NCBI GenBank assembly: GCA_948847595.1
Contig: CAQOGY010000011.1
Span: 1-64,000 of the forward strand
Direction of reading: 5' to 3'
From: an uncultured Bacteroides sp.
GTDB lineage: Bacteria > Bacteroidota > Bacteroidia > Bacteroidales > Bacteroidaceae
Length of the DNA stretch: 64,000 nucleotides
Shown here: one piece after another, positions 1 to 7,164 of the stretch
Layout: every line of letters begins with the position of its first letter
How positions within the stretch are numbered: position 1 is the stretch's first letter
Notes under the pieces: model-generated
Seen by the model: the letters and a program-made list of their open reading frames with translations, nothing else
Databases searched by the model: none
Told to the model about the DNA's origin: nothing
Position numbers and translations under genes: made by a program

Positions 1-2
1 GT

Positions 3-62
3 GGCGACACGAGGAAGTTTCATACGCAGTGGGGCGTGGGCGTGAAGTTCATCATAAACTGA
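3..62 (+). CDS. traO: TraO, conjugal transfer protein (C-terminal end only)
   Basis: Only the last 19 codons are in the window. They end in Val-Lys-Phe-Ile-Ile-Asn before a TGA at 60-62. The alternating aromatic and aliphatic ending suits an outer-membrane or beta-rich protein. The position, immediately before traP and traQ, is that of traO in CTnDOT-type operons. The call rests mainly on gene order, because too little protein is present for a domain assignment. Confidence 0.55.
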   Translation, partial: GDTRKFHTQWGVGVKFIIN

Positions 63-70
63 CGCACCGC

Positions 71-949
71 ATGGAACGGACGGAAATCGATGCCATGAGG
101 CATATACCCCTTGCGGACTTCCTCGCACGGCTGGGACATGAGCCTGTACGAAGAAGCGGCAACGAATTGTGGTATCGTGCGCCATACCGCAATGAGCGCA
201 CGCCCTCTTTCCGTGTGAACGTGGCGAAACAGCTCTGGTACGACTTCGGTACGGGCAAGGGCGGCGACATCTTCACGCTTGCCGGGGAGTTTATCGGAAG
301 CAACGACTTCATGGAACAAGTGAAGTTCATAGCGGAAACCGCCAATATGCCTATGCCTGTTCCCGAAATGAGTAAACCGACTTTCCTGCCTAAACCGTCA
401 GAACCTGCCTTTGAAGGAGTGGAAGCCACCCCGCTGTTTCGTTCTCCACTGACGGACTATCTGGCGGAACGGGGTATTCCTTACGGCATTGCATCCCGGT
501 ATTGCTGCCGACTGAATTACGGTGCGCGTGGCAAGCGGTATTTCGCCGTCGGTTTTCCGAATGTGGCGGGTGGCTATGAAATCCGCAGCCGCTTCTTCAA
601 AGGATGTGTGCCTCCGAAGGATGTGTCGCTGGTCAAGGCGGAAGGCTCTCCGGCTGACGTATGTAGCGTATTTGAAGGATTCATGGACTTTCTTTCCGCT
701 GCCACGCTCGGATTGGAAACGGGTGATTGCCTTGTGCTGAACTCCATTTCCAACGTGGAAAAGGCTATGAGGTATCTGGACGGTTACGGGCGCATAGACT
801 GTTACCTCGACCGTGACGAAGCCGGACGGCGCACGTTGGAAATGCTGAAAGGACACTACGAGGAACGTGTCTGCGACCGTTCCGCCCTCTATGATGGTTG
901 CAAGGACTTGAACGAGTATCTGCAACTGACAACGAAAAAAGAACAATAA
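71..949 (+). CDS. traP: TraP, primase-like conjugal transfer protein with TOPRIM domain
   Basis: A 292-residue protein related to bacterial DNA primases, expected to act on transferred single-stranded DNA during conjugation. An N-terminal DnaG-like zinc-binding fold (about residues 5-75) is followed by a TOPRIM domain. The TOPRIM acidic motifs are visible: Glu in Phe-Glu-Gly-Phe-Met-Asp near residue 200, and Asp-Arg-Asp-Glu near residue 246. The CHC2 cysteines and histidine are not in their usual place in the N-terminal fold, so it may not bind zinc. The frame is open upstream past position 29, but the ATG at 71 lies 8 bases after the traO stop and starts the typical N-terminus. It is the second gene of the visible tra operon. 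Confidence 0.85.
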   Translation: MERTEIDAMRHIPLADFLARLGHEPVRRSGNELWYRAPYRNERTPSFRVNVAKQLWYDFGTGKGGDIFTLAGEFIGSNDFMEQVKFIAETANMPMPVPEMSKPTFLPKPSEPAFEGVEATPLFRSPLTDYLAERGIPYGIASRYCCRLNYGARGKRYFAVGFPNVAGGYEIRSRFFKGCVPPKDVSLVKAEGSPADVCSVFEGFMDFLSAATLGLETGDCLVLNSISNVEKAMRYLDGYGRIDCYLDRDEAGRRTLEMLKGHYEERVCDRSALYDGCKDLNEYLQLTTKKEQ

Positions 950-967
950 CTTAAAAATCAAAGGACA

Positions 968-1474
968 ATGAACATACTGAACAACAAGAACAAGAGAACA
1001 CCAATCTTCAAGGCGTTGGCACTCTGCCTTTTCGCCGCCGTGTCGCTCACCGCCGTATCGTGTGACGACGATATGGACATCCAGCAATCCTATCCCTTCA
1101 CGGTGGAAACCATGCCAGTACCCAACAAGGTGACGAGTGGGCAGACGGTGGAAATCCGCTGTGAGCTGAAAAAAACGGGCGACTTCGCCAACACCCTCTA
1201 TACCATTCGTTATTTCCAGTTCGAGGGGGAAGGCACGCTGAAAATGGCGGGCGGCATCACGTTCCTGCCCAACGACCGCTACCTGCTTGAAAACGAGAAG
1301 TTCCGGCTGTATTACACGGCGGAGGGCGACGAAGCGCACAACTTCATCGTAGTGGTGGAGGACAACTTCAACAACTCATACGAGCTGGAATTTGACTTCA
1401 ACAACCGCAGCGTGAAGGACGACGGGATTGTTTCCGTTATCCCCATCGGCAATTTCAAACCTCTGCCAAGATGA
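968..1474 (+). CDS. traQ: TraQ, conjugal transfer lipoprotein (DUF3872)
   Basis: A 168-residue protein with a hydrophobic leader and a lipobox ending at Cys32 (Ala-Val-Ser-Cys), followed by Asp-Asp-Asp. It is therefore a predicted lipoprotein facing the periplasm or inserted in the outer membrane. The rest is beta-rich and matches what is known of TraQ/DUF3872 from CTnDOT-family elements, whose exact function in mating is unknown. It follows traP by 18 bases, and its stop overlaps the start of the lysozyme gene in an ATGA, which suggests translational coupling. Confidence 0.85.
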   Translation: MNILNNKNKRTPIFKALALCLFAAVSLTAVSCDDDMDIQQSYPFTVETMPVPNKVTSGQTVEIRCELKKTGDFANTLYTIRYFQFEGEGTLKMAGGITFLPNDRYLLENEKFRLYYTAEGDEAHNFIVVVEDNFNNSYELEFDFNNRSVKDDGIVSVIPIGNFKPLPR

Positions 1475-1998
1475 TGCGTGTATTCATGGCTATCCTCTGT
1501 TCACTTATGGCGGTCTGTTCTGTGTCCGCACAGATCAGCCGCCAAGAGGAAACGGACGGGCAGGCGGCAATTTACCGCCTGCCGCTTATGGAACGAGCAT
1601 TTTTGTGTACCCGCTACTTTGAGGGCTGGCACTCGGAGAAACACCACCCATACGTGGGCTGGGGTCACCGTGTGCAGTCGGGCGAAAGCTATTCGGCACG
1701 CACCATGACGAAACGACAGGCGGACGCACTCCTGCGGAAAGACTTGCGTAAGTTCTGCGCCATATTCCGCAAGTTCGGGCGTGACAGTCTGCTCCTTGCC
1801 ACACTCGCCTACAATGTCGGTCCATACCGGCTTTTGGGGAGCGGAAAGATACCTAAAAGCACGCTGATCCGAAAATTGGAGGCGGGCGACAGGAACATTT
1901 ACCGGGAGTATATCGCTTTCTGCAACTACAAGGGTAAACGGCACGCCATGCTGCTCAAACGGAGAAAGGCGGAGTTTGCGCTGCTGTACATTCCGTAA
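1471..1998 (+). CDS. Secreted lysozyme-like protein (GH24-type) of the conjugation module
   Basis: A 175-residue protein with a signal peptide (about residues 1-20) and a lysozyme-like fold. Glu51 in Phe-Glu-Gly-Trp-His is the likely catalytic acid, and Gly-Trp-Gly-His at 63-66 matches the conserved Gly-x-Gly-His. The loop between them is shorter than in T4-type lysozymes, and the usual Asp and Thr partners are not evident. Local opening of peptidoglycan for the mating apparatus is the usual role of such genes in conjugation operons. It is the last + strand gene of the operon and is followed by a strong hairpin. Confidence 0.8.
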   Translation: MMRVFMAILCSLMAVCSVSAQISRQEETDGQAAIYRLPLMERAFLCTRYFEGWHSEKHHPYVGWGHRVQSGESYSARTMTKRQADALLRKDLRKFCAIFRKFGRDSLLLATLAYNVGPYRLLGSGKIPKSTLIRKLEAGDRNIYREYIAFCNYKGKRHAMLLKRRKAEFALLYIP

Positions 1999-2020
1999 CA
2001 TGGCAAATGTCTGACAAATG

Positions 2021-2054
2021 AAACTCCGATGAAGCCACAACTTCATCGGAGTTT
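2021..2054. terminator. Bidirectional terminator hairpin
   Basis: A perfect 14-bp inverted repeat (AAACTCCGATGAAG, loop CCACAA) lies between two converging genes, the lysozyme on + and the HExxH gene on -. A T-rich stretch follows on both strands. Confidence 0.8.
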
Positions 2055-2063
2055 CCCATTTTG

Positions 2064-3371
2064 TTAGAATTGAATTCTGACTTCTTTCTCTTTAATATGT
2101 ATCAAATCCCCCATAATCGTCATAGGACACATTTTCCCATTCCAAGGTTCGTCATAGCATTCCTCTTTATCACAATTTTGTTTTTCACAAAATGAATGCA
2201 ATGGACAAACATAACCACATTTATGTAATCCCGTTAAATATGTGAACAGAGCATTGTGTCCAATTAAAGCTAACATATCGTCAGACAGTTTACTGGAATC
2301 TGTTAAGGACGATGGTGGTGGATTAAAATCTCCGTTGTCAGTATAGCTATAAGGCATTCCTAAAAAATCTATCAATGTTTTGATTCGTTCCTTAGATAGA
2401 GGTTGGTAATCAGTAATCAAAGTTAATATTGGAACAAAACCTTTGGCTGGACGTATTCGTTCAAGAACTTCTCCAATATAATCTATTTCTACTTGGACAC
2501 TTTTAGAAAACACTTGCTTGAATGCGTCTATAAGAGTATCAAAAAAGTCACAAACTGACATTGATTTACCATTGATATTTATTTTAGCTTCATTTATGAA
2601 CTGTTCAAACAGTTCTATTGCTGATAAATTCGGATTTTCATTCGCATATGCTAATTCATTGATTAAAACTTCAGCAGGAGAAAGACTAAATAAAGATATG
2701 TAGCAAATTGTTATCAATTTTATATTATCTGACGCTATTGCTGAAAAATGTTGTTCTGCAATAATCTTAACTAAATTATATGGGAGGTCATATCTTTCAT
2801 GAGTTGCAGTTTCATCAATTAGCATTTGATATAATGCAGCCATACTCTCCTTGATAATATTAGCCCCCAAAGTTATTGCTTGTTTTGAACCATCTGTAAA
2901 ACAGATGTCTAATGTTATCACAGGCAATATCCTATTATTCAATTGTTTATATTTTCGATGAATACAGATACGTTCATTTACATCTATCTTAAAATCATTT
3001 CTCCGTGTATCTGCAAGTGGACAATATCCCATTCCACATTTCACAATAGCTATTTTATTCGCCAGTTCTGGAGAATAATCTATATCTAATGGGAGTGTGA
3101 TAGTAGATGTTGCATTTTCTACAAAAGCATATGTTTCTGCCATTATATTATATCGAACCATACTATCATATAGTCCCCACGGAGTTGATACATTTTGAAG
3201 AAAGTGAATATACTCATGAACAATAGTGCCTAATGTTGGAATATCAAGTTCATCTATATTTCCATCATATGAATCATGAATACGAATCTGCATAAACGCA
3301 GGTTTATATTCACCTCGACTATTATTCAGTTCGGTTATAATGTGTTTTTGACTTGTCGTTAATTCACACAT
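2064..3371 (-). CDS. Putative HExxH metallopeptidase-like cargo protein with C-terminal Cys cluster
   Basis: I do not recognise the family of this 435-residue protein. His52-Glu53-x-x-His56, inside Val-His-Glu-Tyr-Ile-His-Phe-Leu-Gln, is a zinc-metallopeptidase signature. Glu79, 23 residues later in Ala-Glu-Thr-Tyr, is a possible third ligand as in gluzincins. No signal peptide or membrane segment is visible, so it is probably cytoplasmic. Near the C-terminus six cysteines are spaced CX3C-X5-C-X4-C-X4-C-X9-C, which suggests a second metal or Fe-S site. The gene is visibly AT-richer than its neighbours. It is monocistronic, with its own TATCTTTG promoter core and a shared terminator, so it looks like late-acquired cargo. 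A protease role, perhaps in defence or regulation, is inference. Confidence 0.55.
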   Translation of the reverse strand: MCELTTSQKHIITELNNSRGEYKPAFMQIRIHDSYDGNIDELDIPTLGTIVHEYIHFLQNVSTPWGLYDSMVRYNIMAETYAFVENATSTITLPLDIDYSPELANKIAIVKCGMGYCPLADTRRNDFKIDVNERICIHRKYKQLNNRILPVITLDICFTDGSKQAITLGANIIKESMAALYQMLIDETATHERYDLPYNLVKIIAEQHFSAIASDNIKLITICYISLFSLSPAEVLINELAYANENPNLSAIELFEQFINEAKININGKSMSVCDFFDTLIDAFKQVFSKSVQVEIDYIGEVLERIRPAKGFVPILTLITDYQPLSKERIKTLIDFLGMPYSYTDNGDFNPPPSSLTDSSKLSDDMLALIGHNALFTYLTGLHKCGYVCPLHSFCEKQNCDKEECYDEPWNGKMCPMTIMGDLIHIKEKEVRIQF

Positions 3372-3406
3372 ATTTTACTACTATAATTATGAGTATTAAA
3401 CTTTTG

Positions 3407-3414
3407 CAAAGATA
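3407..3414 (-). promoter_or_regulatory. Bacteroides -7 promoter element for the HExxH gene
   Basis: TATCTTTG on the minus strand matches TAnnTTTG and lies 36 bases upstream of the ATG. A TTTG at 3437-3440 (minus strand) could be the -33 element, although the 22-base spacing is slightly long. Confidence 0.55.
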
Positions 3415-3503
3415 TTCATAATATTCCATATATCGCCAAAAGCGATTGAAACAGCGGTTTCTTTGCTACTTTCTTTGTCCGCCATCATGCTCACTGAAAG
3501 AAA

Positions 3504-3525
3504 GTAGGCGGCTTTCGCCGCCCAC
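3504..3525 (-). terminator. Hairpin ending the leftward small-gene cluster
   Basis: GGCGGC and GCCGCC form a GC-rich stem (3507-3522) extended by a few pairs. It lies 4 bases downstream of the last gene of the minus-strand cluster. A T-rich but interrupted tract follows in the direction of transcription. Confidence 0.5.
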
Positions 3526-3528
3526 CTC

Positions 3529-3837
3529 TCAAAAACGGGTGTAAAGCCCCGTCACCATCGTGAACATTTCCTCCAGCATATCGCAATATATCCCCTCGTG
3601 CGTTTCAATGTCCTTCGTCCTGCTCTCGAATGTCTTTTTGCTGAACGTCCTGCGGTAGAAACGCATATTGTAGAGGTCTGCACCTCCGTCGTAAATGATG
3701 TCAAGACGGTTGGCACTCGTTTTGTTCCTCGCAAGGCTCATGCGTAAGCCGTTGCCCATGTCTATGAAGTCTTTGCTTCCCGTCATGGCGGCAAAGCGTC
3801 TGCCGCCTATCTGCTCCAAAATAGTCTTTGCTATCAT
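3529..3837 (-). CDS. Conserved small ICE protein of unknown function (102 aa)
   Basis: I do not recognise a function. The protein is soluble, with no signal or membrane segment, and is mixed alpha/beta: an N-terminal Lys-Thr-Ile-Leu-Glu-Gln-Ile-Gly start, a Tyr-Asp-Gly-Gly-Ala-Asp-Leu-Tyr segment near the middle, and an acidic Met-rich helix near the end. It is the last gene of a nine-gene leftward cluster. The 52-base gap to the next gene upstream is wider than most gaps in the cluster. Proteins like this recur in CTnDOT-type elements as hypothetical genes, and the ending next to a hairpin supports a real gene. Confidence 0.65.
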   Translation of the reverse strand: MIAKTILEQIGGRRFAAMTGSKDFIDMGNGLRMSLARNKTSANRLDIIYDGGADLYNMRFYRRTFSKKTFESRTKDIETHEGIYCDMLEEMFTMVTGLYTRF

Positions 3838-3889
3838 ATTCGTTGTTTTTAGGTGTTATGTTGTGGCGGTGCGGACACCGCCACAATGT

Positions 3890-4138
3890 TCAAAATTCTG
3901 TTTTCTCGGTTATGGGTGTGCATCTTTCCAGCCACTCTTTCAGACACTCCATGTTATACTCGCTCGTTATGACTGCCGTATGGCTGTCAATGGCAGTAAA
4001 CCTGCTACTTTCATAGTTGTCTATCCACCCCTTTAAGGTATCAACTCCCCATGCTTCGGCATCGTCAAACATACCGTCCAATACCGTGATAGGCTCGCTG
4101 AACTTGACTATCAGCGTTTGGTAGCCTGCTTCGTTCAT
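3890..4138 (-). CDS. Small ICE protein of unknown function (82 aa)
   Basis: The start is placed at the ATG at 4138, which overlaps the stop of the preceding gene in an ATGA. The frame is open further upstream, but that part runs through the neighbouring gene. The product begins Met-Asn-Glu-Ala-Gly-Tyr, is acidic, and contains Trp-Gly-Val-Asp-Thr-Leu-Lys-Gly-Trp. The last third resembles a short alpha/beta fold with two cysteines. There is no signal peptide, and no function can be assigned. Overlap with the DUF3873 gene suggests coupled expression. Confidence 0.6.
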   Translation of the reverse strand: MNEAGYQTLIVKFSEPITVLDGMFDDAEAWGVDTLKGWIDNYESSRFTAIDSHTAVITSEYNMECLKEWLERCTPITEKTEF

Positions 4139-4365
4139 CGCTTGTCCTCCTTCCTTTCCTTTGCCGTTAGCCACTTGTCCCGTGCGGCTCGACATTCGTC
4201 TAATGTGGGTTTGACACAAGAGAAAAGTTCCCCGTCCGTGTGGCGGTAGTCGTATTGCACAAGGGTGCGTTTGCGTCTGCCGATACCCGTTTGGAAATTC
4301 TCGTAGTTCTCCGTTCCTGCCGATTGGCAGGTGCTTACTCTGTTAATTGTCATTTTTGTTGCCAT
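4135..4365 (-). CDS. DUF3873-type small ICE protein (76 aa)
   Basis: This basic 76-residue protein contains Arg-Arg-Lys-Arg-Thr-Leu-Val-Gln-Tyr-Asp-Tyr-Arg and then Phe-Ser-Cys-Val-Lys-Pro-Thr-Leu-Asp-Glu-Cys-Arg. It fits the DUF3873 family, which is found almost only in Bacteroidetes conjugative elements. The family assignment is from memory and its function is unknown. It lies in the leftward small-gene cluster, with a 4-base overlap to the next gene downstream. Confidence 0.65.
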   Translation of the reverse strand: MATKMTINRVSTCQSAGTENYENFQTGIGRRKRTLVQYDYRHTDGELFSCVKPTLDECRAARDKWLTAKERKEDKR

Positions 4366-4385
4366 AGTCGTTGTTATTTAGATGA

Positions 4386-4643
4386 TTAGAAATGTACAGA
4401 CAGCACTCTGTGTTGCATCACCATTTCGGGGTTACTCGTATAGCGTTGGTGCAGGTAGAAATGATGTGAGCCGAAGCCGTAAAGGAAGAACTTGCCAAGT
4501 TCGTGTTTCTCGGCAAAGTCCTTGACGCTCGCCCTTAATTGCTCCTCACTCTGACAAAGAGTGAGGAGGTTCATAAATTCAAGGAACATCGTGGGGATTT
4601 TATCATCCCATAGGAAAAGCATGCTTTCAAATCTTACTTCCAT
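4386..4643 (-). CDS. Small ICE protein of unknown function (85 aa)
   Basis: A soluble 85-residue protein with a leucine-rich helical middle and a His-rich stretch (Gly-Ser-His-His-Phe-Tyr-Leu-His-Gln-Arg-Tyr) near residues 58-68. No domain is recognised. It sits between pcfJ, ending 24 bases upstream, and the DUF3873 gene. The regular spacing, same strand and the lack of any better frame support a real gene. Confidence 0.6.
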   Translation of the reverse strand: MEVRFESMLFLWDDKIPTMFLEFMNLLTLCQSEEQLRASVKDFAEKHELGKFFLYGFGSHHFYLHQRYTSNPEMVMQHRVLSVHF

Positions 4644-4667
4644 AATGTTAGTTGTTAGATGTCGATA

Positions 4668-5933
4668 TTATGCCGCTTTCATCCGCTGGCGGATAAGGTT
4701 GGCGTTCTTGTTCACAAGGGCGATGATGCGGTCGTGGTATTCGGAGTTCTCGTTGCATACGCCACGACACTGCACCACCTCAAAAGTTTTTAGTGACACC
4801 TCTATCGTTTCAATTCGTTTTCCGTCAATGGTGGCGGATAGGATAAGGGAGTCTTTTCGTTTGTGGTAACCGCCCACACAATGGTGCATCGTCCTTCCTT
4901 CCTCTGCCATTTCTTCCACGCTCTCTATGACTTTGACGCAAATAAGGCTGTCGGTAAAGGCAAGTCCGAAGAATATGCCCTTAGCTTTCAGATATTGTTT
5001 CTCGTCCTCAATCGCTTTCCTGCGTTGCTGTTCAGTCCGCTCATGTTTCCTTTGCAGGTTGCGCTTTGCCACCAACTTGTCGTGTTCAACTTTGAGGTCG
5101 GCAGGGCAAACGTATTTCGGGCTGTTTGTGTCCTTGCCGAAATGACGCAGGAGGTCTATGGTGTCACGCCACATTGAGCCGTCCTCAATGGTATAGCCGT
5201 TGCGGATACATATCTTGATTGAAGCCCAATACTCTCCAATATTGAAAGAGTGGTACAGATAGTAGCGCAACATGGGATATTGCCCTGCCTTCAACAGCGT
5301 TTCCGCACGGCTGTCCGACAATAATGCCGGTATTAGTTTGGTGGGTACAATGTCGTGGAAATTGCCGTTAAAGCCGTTTCTGCGGAGCGTCGGCAACACC
5401 TTATATCTTGGATATATCGGGGAATATGAGATATGGCGGTACGCTTCATTGTCATTGCGGATAGCAAAAGGAGAAGCGAATGAGAACGTGTCGATGTAGC
5501 ATCCCAATGTGCGTGGAATGGCAACAACAGCCTTACGCCCTTGTTCATTCCACCAATACTGCCCGATTTCAAGGGCATAGGACTTGGCATTAACCCCTTT
5601 CTCCATACCCACGACAAGCAAGAACATTCGTAGCACTTGGTATTCTCCGCTTGTGGTAAGGGTTGTGAAATACTGCTTTTGTCTTACCTTGCGCTGATAG
5701 GTGAGGCAGACTTTCAAACTTGCTCCACATTCAGGACACGTACAATGCTCGGTCTGCTCCGTCATTACCCAACTATGACCGCAATCCATACAAGTGGTAC
5801 GACCTTTCGGCAAGCGGTGTGCATAATGCTCCACGCAATTACGGAATGCCCAATTAATCTGTATCGGGGTTATCGGGCGTAGTTTCTTGCTTTGGGCAAG
5901 AACTGCTTTTTCAAATTTGTTTCTCGGTTTCAT
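4668..5933 (-). CDS. pcfJ: PcfJ-like protein
   Basis: A 421-residue protein of the PcfJ family, named after a gene on the enterococcal plasmid pCF10 and widespread on conjugative elements. Near the N-terminus Cys48-x-x-Cys51 and Cys66-x-x-Cys69 form a zinc-ribbon pattern. The C-terminal part carries the family's conserved Met-His-His-Cys-Val-Gly-Gly-Tyr-His (349-357), followed by a beta-rich end. Its biochemical role is unknown. The start overlaps the stop of pcfK by 4 bases (ATGA), so the pair is translated together. No signal peptide or membrane segment is seen. Confidence 0.8.
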   Translation of the reverse strand: MKPRNKFEKAVLAQSKKLRPITPIQINWAFRNCVEHYAHRLPKGRTTCMDCGHSWVMTEQTEHCTCPECGASLKVCLTYQRKVRQKQYFTTLTTSGEYQVLRMFLLVVGMEKGVNAKSYALEIGQYWWNEQGRKAVVAIPRTLGCYIDTFSFASPFAIRNDNEAYRHISYSPIYPRYKVLPTLRRNGFNGNFHDIVPTKLIPALLSDSRAETLLKAGQYPMLRYYLYHSFNIGEYWASIKICIRNGYTIEDGSMWRDTIDLLRHFGKDTNSPKYVCPADLKVEHDKLVAKRNLQRKHERTEQQRRKAIEDEKQYLKAKGIFFGLAFTDSLICVKVIESVEEMAEEGRTMHHCVGGYHKRKDSLILSATIDGKRIETIEVSLKTFEVVQCRGVCNENSEYHDRIIALVNKNANLIRQRMKAA

Positions 5934-6349
5934 AAGCCAAAATCAAATAATGAGGGTTGAACTTGGGTTTCTGTTTTCGCCTTTGTCGGCTTGGTGCGGT
6001 TCTGCAACTTGCGGAGTTCCTCGTCTTGGTATCTGCGGACTGCCTGCTGACGTGCTTCTGCTTTTTCCTCTGCCGTGAGTTCCACAATGTGGTTCACCGC
6101 CACTTGGCATTGGATAGGCTTGCCCACCTCAATCTCGTTCTCGTCATAGTAGTGTACTGCTTGTCCGTATATCTCTCCGTCCGTGAAGCCGTTACAACCG
6201 CTTTTCTGCACATAGTTCAGAATGTAGGTTACGCAATCGTCAATGTTCTTGGCTGGATTGCGGTAGTTCTTCGCAAAGAGCGTGTCTTCCTCCGCACGTT
6301 GTTCCAAATACATCTGTATCGTTCTCTTGAAATGGTCTGTTCCTTTCAT
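5930..6349 (-). CDS. pcfK: PcfK-like protein
   Basis: A 139-residue acidic protein of the PcfK family, the usual partner of PcfJ on conjugative elements. The start at 6349 (Met-Lys-Gly-Thr-Asp-His-Phe-Lys) matches the family's typical N-terminus; the open frame reaches 6403, but the extra residues look unrelated. The first half is helical. The second half holds a charged helix rich in Glu, Ala, Arg and Lys and ends in Pro-Ser-Leu-Phe-Asp-Phe-Gly-Leu. Its function is unknown, and the conserved coupling with pcfJ suggests a shared complex. Confidence 0.75.
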   Translation of the reverse strand: MKGTDHFKRTIQMYLEQRAEEDTLFAKNYRNPAKNIDDCVTYILNYVQKSGCNGFTDGEIYGQAVHYYDENEIEVGKPIQCQVAVNHIVELTAEEKAEARQQAVRRYQDEELRKLQNRTKPTKAKTETQVQPSLFDFGL

Positions 6350-6372
6350 ATCGCTGTCGTTTTTATGAGTTG

Positions 6373-6594
6373 TCAAATAGTATGTTTCAAAATCTCCCTC
6401 CAATAAATCGGCTCAACCTCGCTCAATAGGAAGTCTATAAAGTCCTTCCGTGCGTCCTTGTTCAGTTCGTGGTAGAGTCCACGGAAGACGGACATATTGC
6501 CGTTGAGGTATGTTTCCACCATGTACTCGAAGATGTTGCCCACCTCGTAGTATCTGCATTGTTGCTCCACTGTCTTGCTTCTTCTCTTTGCCAT
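6373..6594 (-). CDS. Small ICE protein of unknown function (73 aa)
   Basis: The start at 6594 begins Met-Ala-Lys-Arg-Arg-Ser-Lys-Thr; a longer frame exists but reaches towards the gene upstream. The product is helical and mixed-charge, with Tyr-Tyr-Glu-Val-Gly-Asn-Ile-Phe-Glu-Tyr-Met near residues 15-25 and Ala-Arg-Lys-Asp-Phe-Ile-Asp-Phe-Leu near the middle. No domain is recognised. It directly precedes pcfK in the leftward cluster. Confidence 0.6.
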   Translation of the reverse strand: MAKRRSKTVEQQCRYYEVGNIFEYMVETYLNGNMSVFRGLYHELNKDARKDFIDFLLSEVEPIYWREILKHTI

Positions 6595-6605
6595 GTCGGT
6601 AGGGA

Positions 6606-6821
6606 TTAAAGGGTGAATAACCAAAGAATGAAGTCAAAGAACAGGATAACGGAAAGAATAGCCACGATTACCCCTATTGCCACTCGGAACACTCCGTTTA
6701 TTATCTCTCTGACGATGTACCAAAGGATGCCGGACACCCAAAAGGCGGTGCGCATGATTGGGGTGCATATCGCAAGCCCTATGTATTGCGCCATTTGTCT
6801 GAAATTTACCGTTGCTGTCAT
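6606..6821 (-). CDS. Small membrane protein of the ICE (71 aa)
   Basis: This 71-residue product is dominated by hydrophobic segments: one around residues 22-38 and a stronger one over the last 25 residues, ending Phe-Ile-Leu-Trp-Leu-Phe-Thr-Leu. It is predicted to sit in the inner membrane with two passes. No family is recognised. It lies 7 bases after the 111-aa gene and 11 bases before the 73-aa gene. Such tiny hydrophobic proteins on conjugative elements may be entry-exclusion or mating-pair factors, but nothing here shows that. Confidence 0.6.
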   Translation of the reverse strand: MTATVNFRQMAQYIGLAICTPIMRTAFWVSGILWYIVREIINGVFRVAIGVIVAILSVILFFDFILWLFTL

Positions 6822-6828
6822 AGCCGTA

Positions 6829-7164
6829 TCATTTGTTAAGTTCCACGATGCTGTCTATCCTGCCGTATAGGAAACTGCGGAGTGCCGTCTTGTCGGTAGC
6901 CTTGTATTCCGCCCAATGCCCATACTGCTTTACAATGTAGGTTCGGAGAATGTCGGAAAAGTCAAACATCCAACCTTGCAAGGGTACTGCGCTCTTGAAA
7001 TAGGTGTTGCTGTTCACGTTGCGTGTAAGCCAATCCTTTTCCTCTCGGCTCAATTTCTCACCATTGTTCAGTTTGGTGCGAAGTCCGTACACCTTGCTGC
7101 CTTGCAGGTTCTCCAAACTTGATACTTCCCATGCCACGAATTTTGTTGCTATTGCCGTTCTCAT
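6829..7164 (-). CDS. Conserved ICE protein of unknown function (111 aa), first gene of the leftward cluster
   Basis: A soluble 111-residue protein beginning Met-Arg-Thr-Ala-Ile-Ala-Thr-Lys-Phe-Val-Ala-Trp. It has a charged middle (Leu-Asn-Asn-Gly-Glu-Lys-Leu-Ser-Arg-Glu-Glu-Lys) and an aromatic-rich second half. The family is not recognised by function, although the sequence type recurs in CTnDOT-like elements. As first gene of the cluster it should lie next to the cluster promoter in 7165-7230, but no clear TAnnTTTG could be fixed there. Confidence 0.6.
   Translation of the reverse strand: MRTAIATKFVAWEVSSLENLQGSKVYGLRTKLNNGEKLSREEKDWLTRNVNSNTYFKSAVPLQGWMFDFSDILRTYIVKQYGHWAEYKATDKTALRSFLYGRIDSIVELNK

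Noticed and set aside
398..1339. A 313-codon minus-strand frame opposite traP and traQ
   Set aside because: It overlaps two well-supported tra genes and has no recognisable domain.
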